NCBI GenBank assembly: GCA_900548215.1
Contig: URJI01000129.1
Location: 1-5,124 of the forward strand
DNA length: 5,124 nt
Reading direction: 5' to 3'
Origin: an uncultured Coprococcus sp.
GTDB taxonomy: Bacteria > Bacillota > Clostridia > Lachnospirales > Lachnospiraceae
Shown piece by piece: positions 4,667 to 5,124 of the stretch. The first letter of the stretch is position 1. Each line of letters begins with the position of its first letter. The notes below the pieces were generated by a model that was not told the origin of the DNA, did not search any database, and saw only the letters and a list, made by a program, of their open reading frames with translations. The position numbers and the translations under genes were made by a program.

Positions 4667-5124
4667 GTGGATTCACCAATAGTATGGGCGATAGCCATTG
4701 CTGTTGTGATTGTGTTACTCGTTGCTACATGGTTTATAGCTATTGCATATCGAAAAAACATAGTTGAGACCAAGATAGGAAGAGCAGAGTCACAGGCAAG
4801 GGAGATTATCGATGAGGCTCAGAAGACCGCCGAAGCTAAGAAGCGCGAGATATTGCTTGAGGCTAAAGAAGGTTCATTGAAGACACGCAATGAGCTCGAG
4901 AAAGAAGTCAAGGACAGACGTGGGGAACTCTCTCGTATGGAGAAAAGAATTCTTGCACGTGAGGAGAATCTTGACAAGAAGACCGAAGCAGTTGAGAAGA
5001 AAGAGGCTAGTTTATCAGCCAAGGAAAGCGCTCTTGACAAGCAGAAGGCAAAGGTTGAAGAGTTACAGGCGAAACGCGTACAGGAACTTGAAAGAATTTC
5101 AGGTTTAACCTCTGAACAAGCAAA
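4667..5124 (+). CDS. rny: Ribonuclease Y, N-terminal part (runs off the window)
   Basis: RNase Y is the membrane-anchored endoribonuclease that starts bulk mRNA decay in many Firmicutes. The window holds 152 codons and two further bases of a protein usually about 520 residues long. The KH RNA-binding domain and HD catalytic domain lie beyond the edge. Visible are a single N-terminal membrane helix (about 6-27, SPIVWAIAIAVVIVLLVATW) and a long charged coiled coil from about 30 onward. The coiled coil contains the family-like AKKREILLEAKE (57-68), RRGEL (84-88) and ELERISGLTSEQA (140-152). The start is GTG at 4667, set by the strong ribosome binding site and by the membrane helix starting almost at once. 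The position after recA-recX matches common Firmicutes order. Confidence 0.95.
   Translation, partial: MDSPIVWAIAIAVVIVLLVATWFIAIAYRKNIVETKIGRAESQAREIIDEAQKTAEAKKREILLEAKEGSLKTRNELEKEVKDRRGELSRMEKRILAREENLDKKTEAVEKKEASLSAKESALDKQKAKVEELQAKRVQELERISGLTSEQA

Overview
The window looks like a chromosomal core region of a Gram-positive, probably spore-forming Clostridia member, most likely in or near the Lachnospiraceae. Evidence: recA-recX-rny order, a Bacillus-type SOS box at recA, strong AGGAGG ribosome binding sites, a YlbJ-type sporulation membrane protein, TmcAL, and moderately AT-rich codon use (many AGA, ATA, CTT and GAT codons). The species assignment is inference from gene content only.

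Layout. Positions 1-106 hold the very acidic C-terminal end of an unidentified plus-strand gene. It converges on a minus-strand pair, tmcAL (2414 to 1149) followed 50 nt later by a ylbJ-like gene (about 1098 to 133). The pair is read from a good promoter near 2521-2549. A 386-nt divergent spacer (2415-2800) holds that promoter, an extended -10 facing the other way, a foldable block at 2624-2729, and the recA promoter with a LexA operator. On the plus strand follow recA (2801-3862), recX (3929-4540) and the first 152 codons of rny (from 4667 to the window edge). rny has its own candidate promoter and a GTG start.

How the genes fit together. RecA and its modulator RecX form an SOS-regulated recombination unit; the 66-nt gap between them can fold in two mutually exclusive ways, one covering the recX ribosome binding site. 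RNase Y is the membrane-anchored mRNA decay endonuclease. TmcAL makes N4-acetylcytidine on elongator tRNA-Met; YlbJ is linked to sporulation. No mobile element, CRISPR array, tRNA or rRNA is visible. The coding content is ordinary housekeeping; the less explained signals are RNA-structural: the 2624-2729 block, the recA-recX gap, a hairpin over the rny ribosome binding site, and a nested inverted repeat inside the 3' part of ylbJ. All folds were found by eye, without energy calculation.
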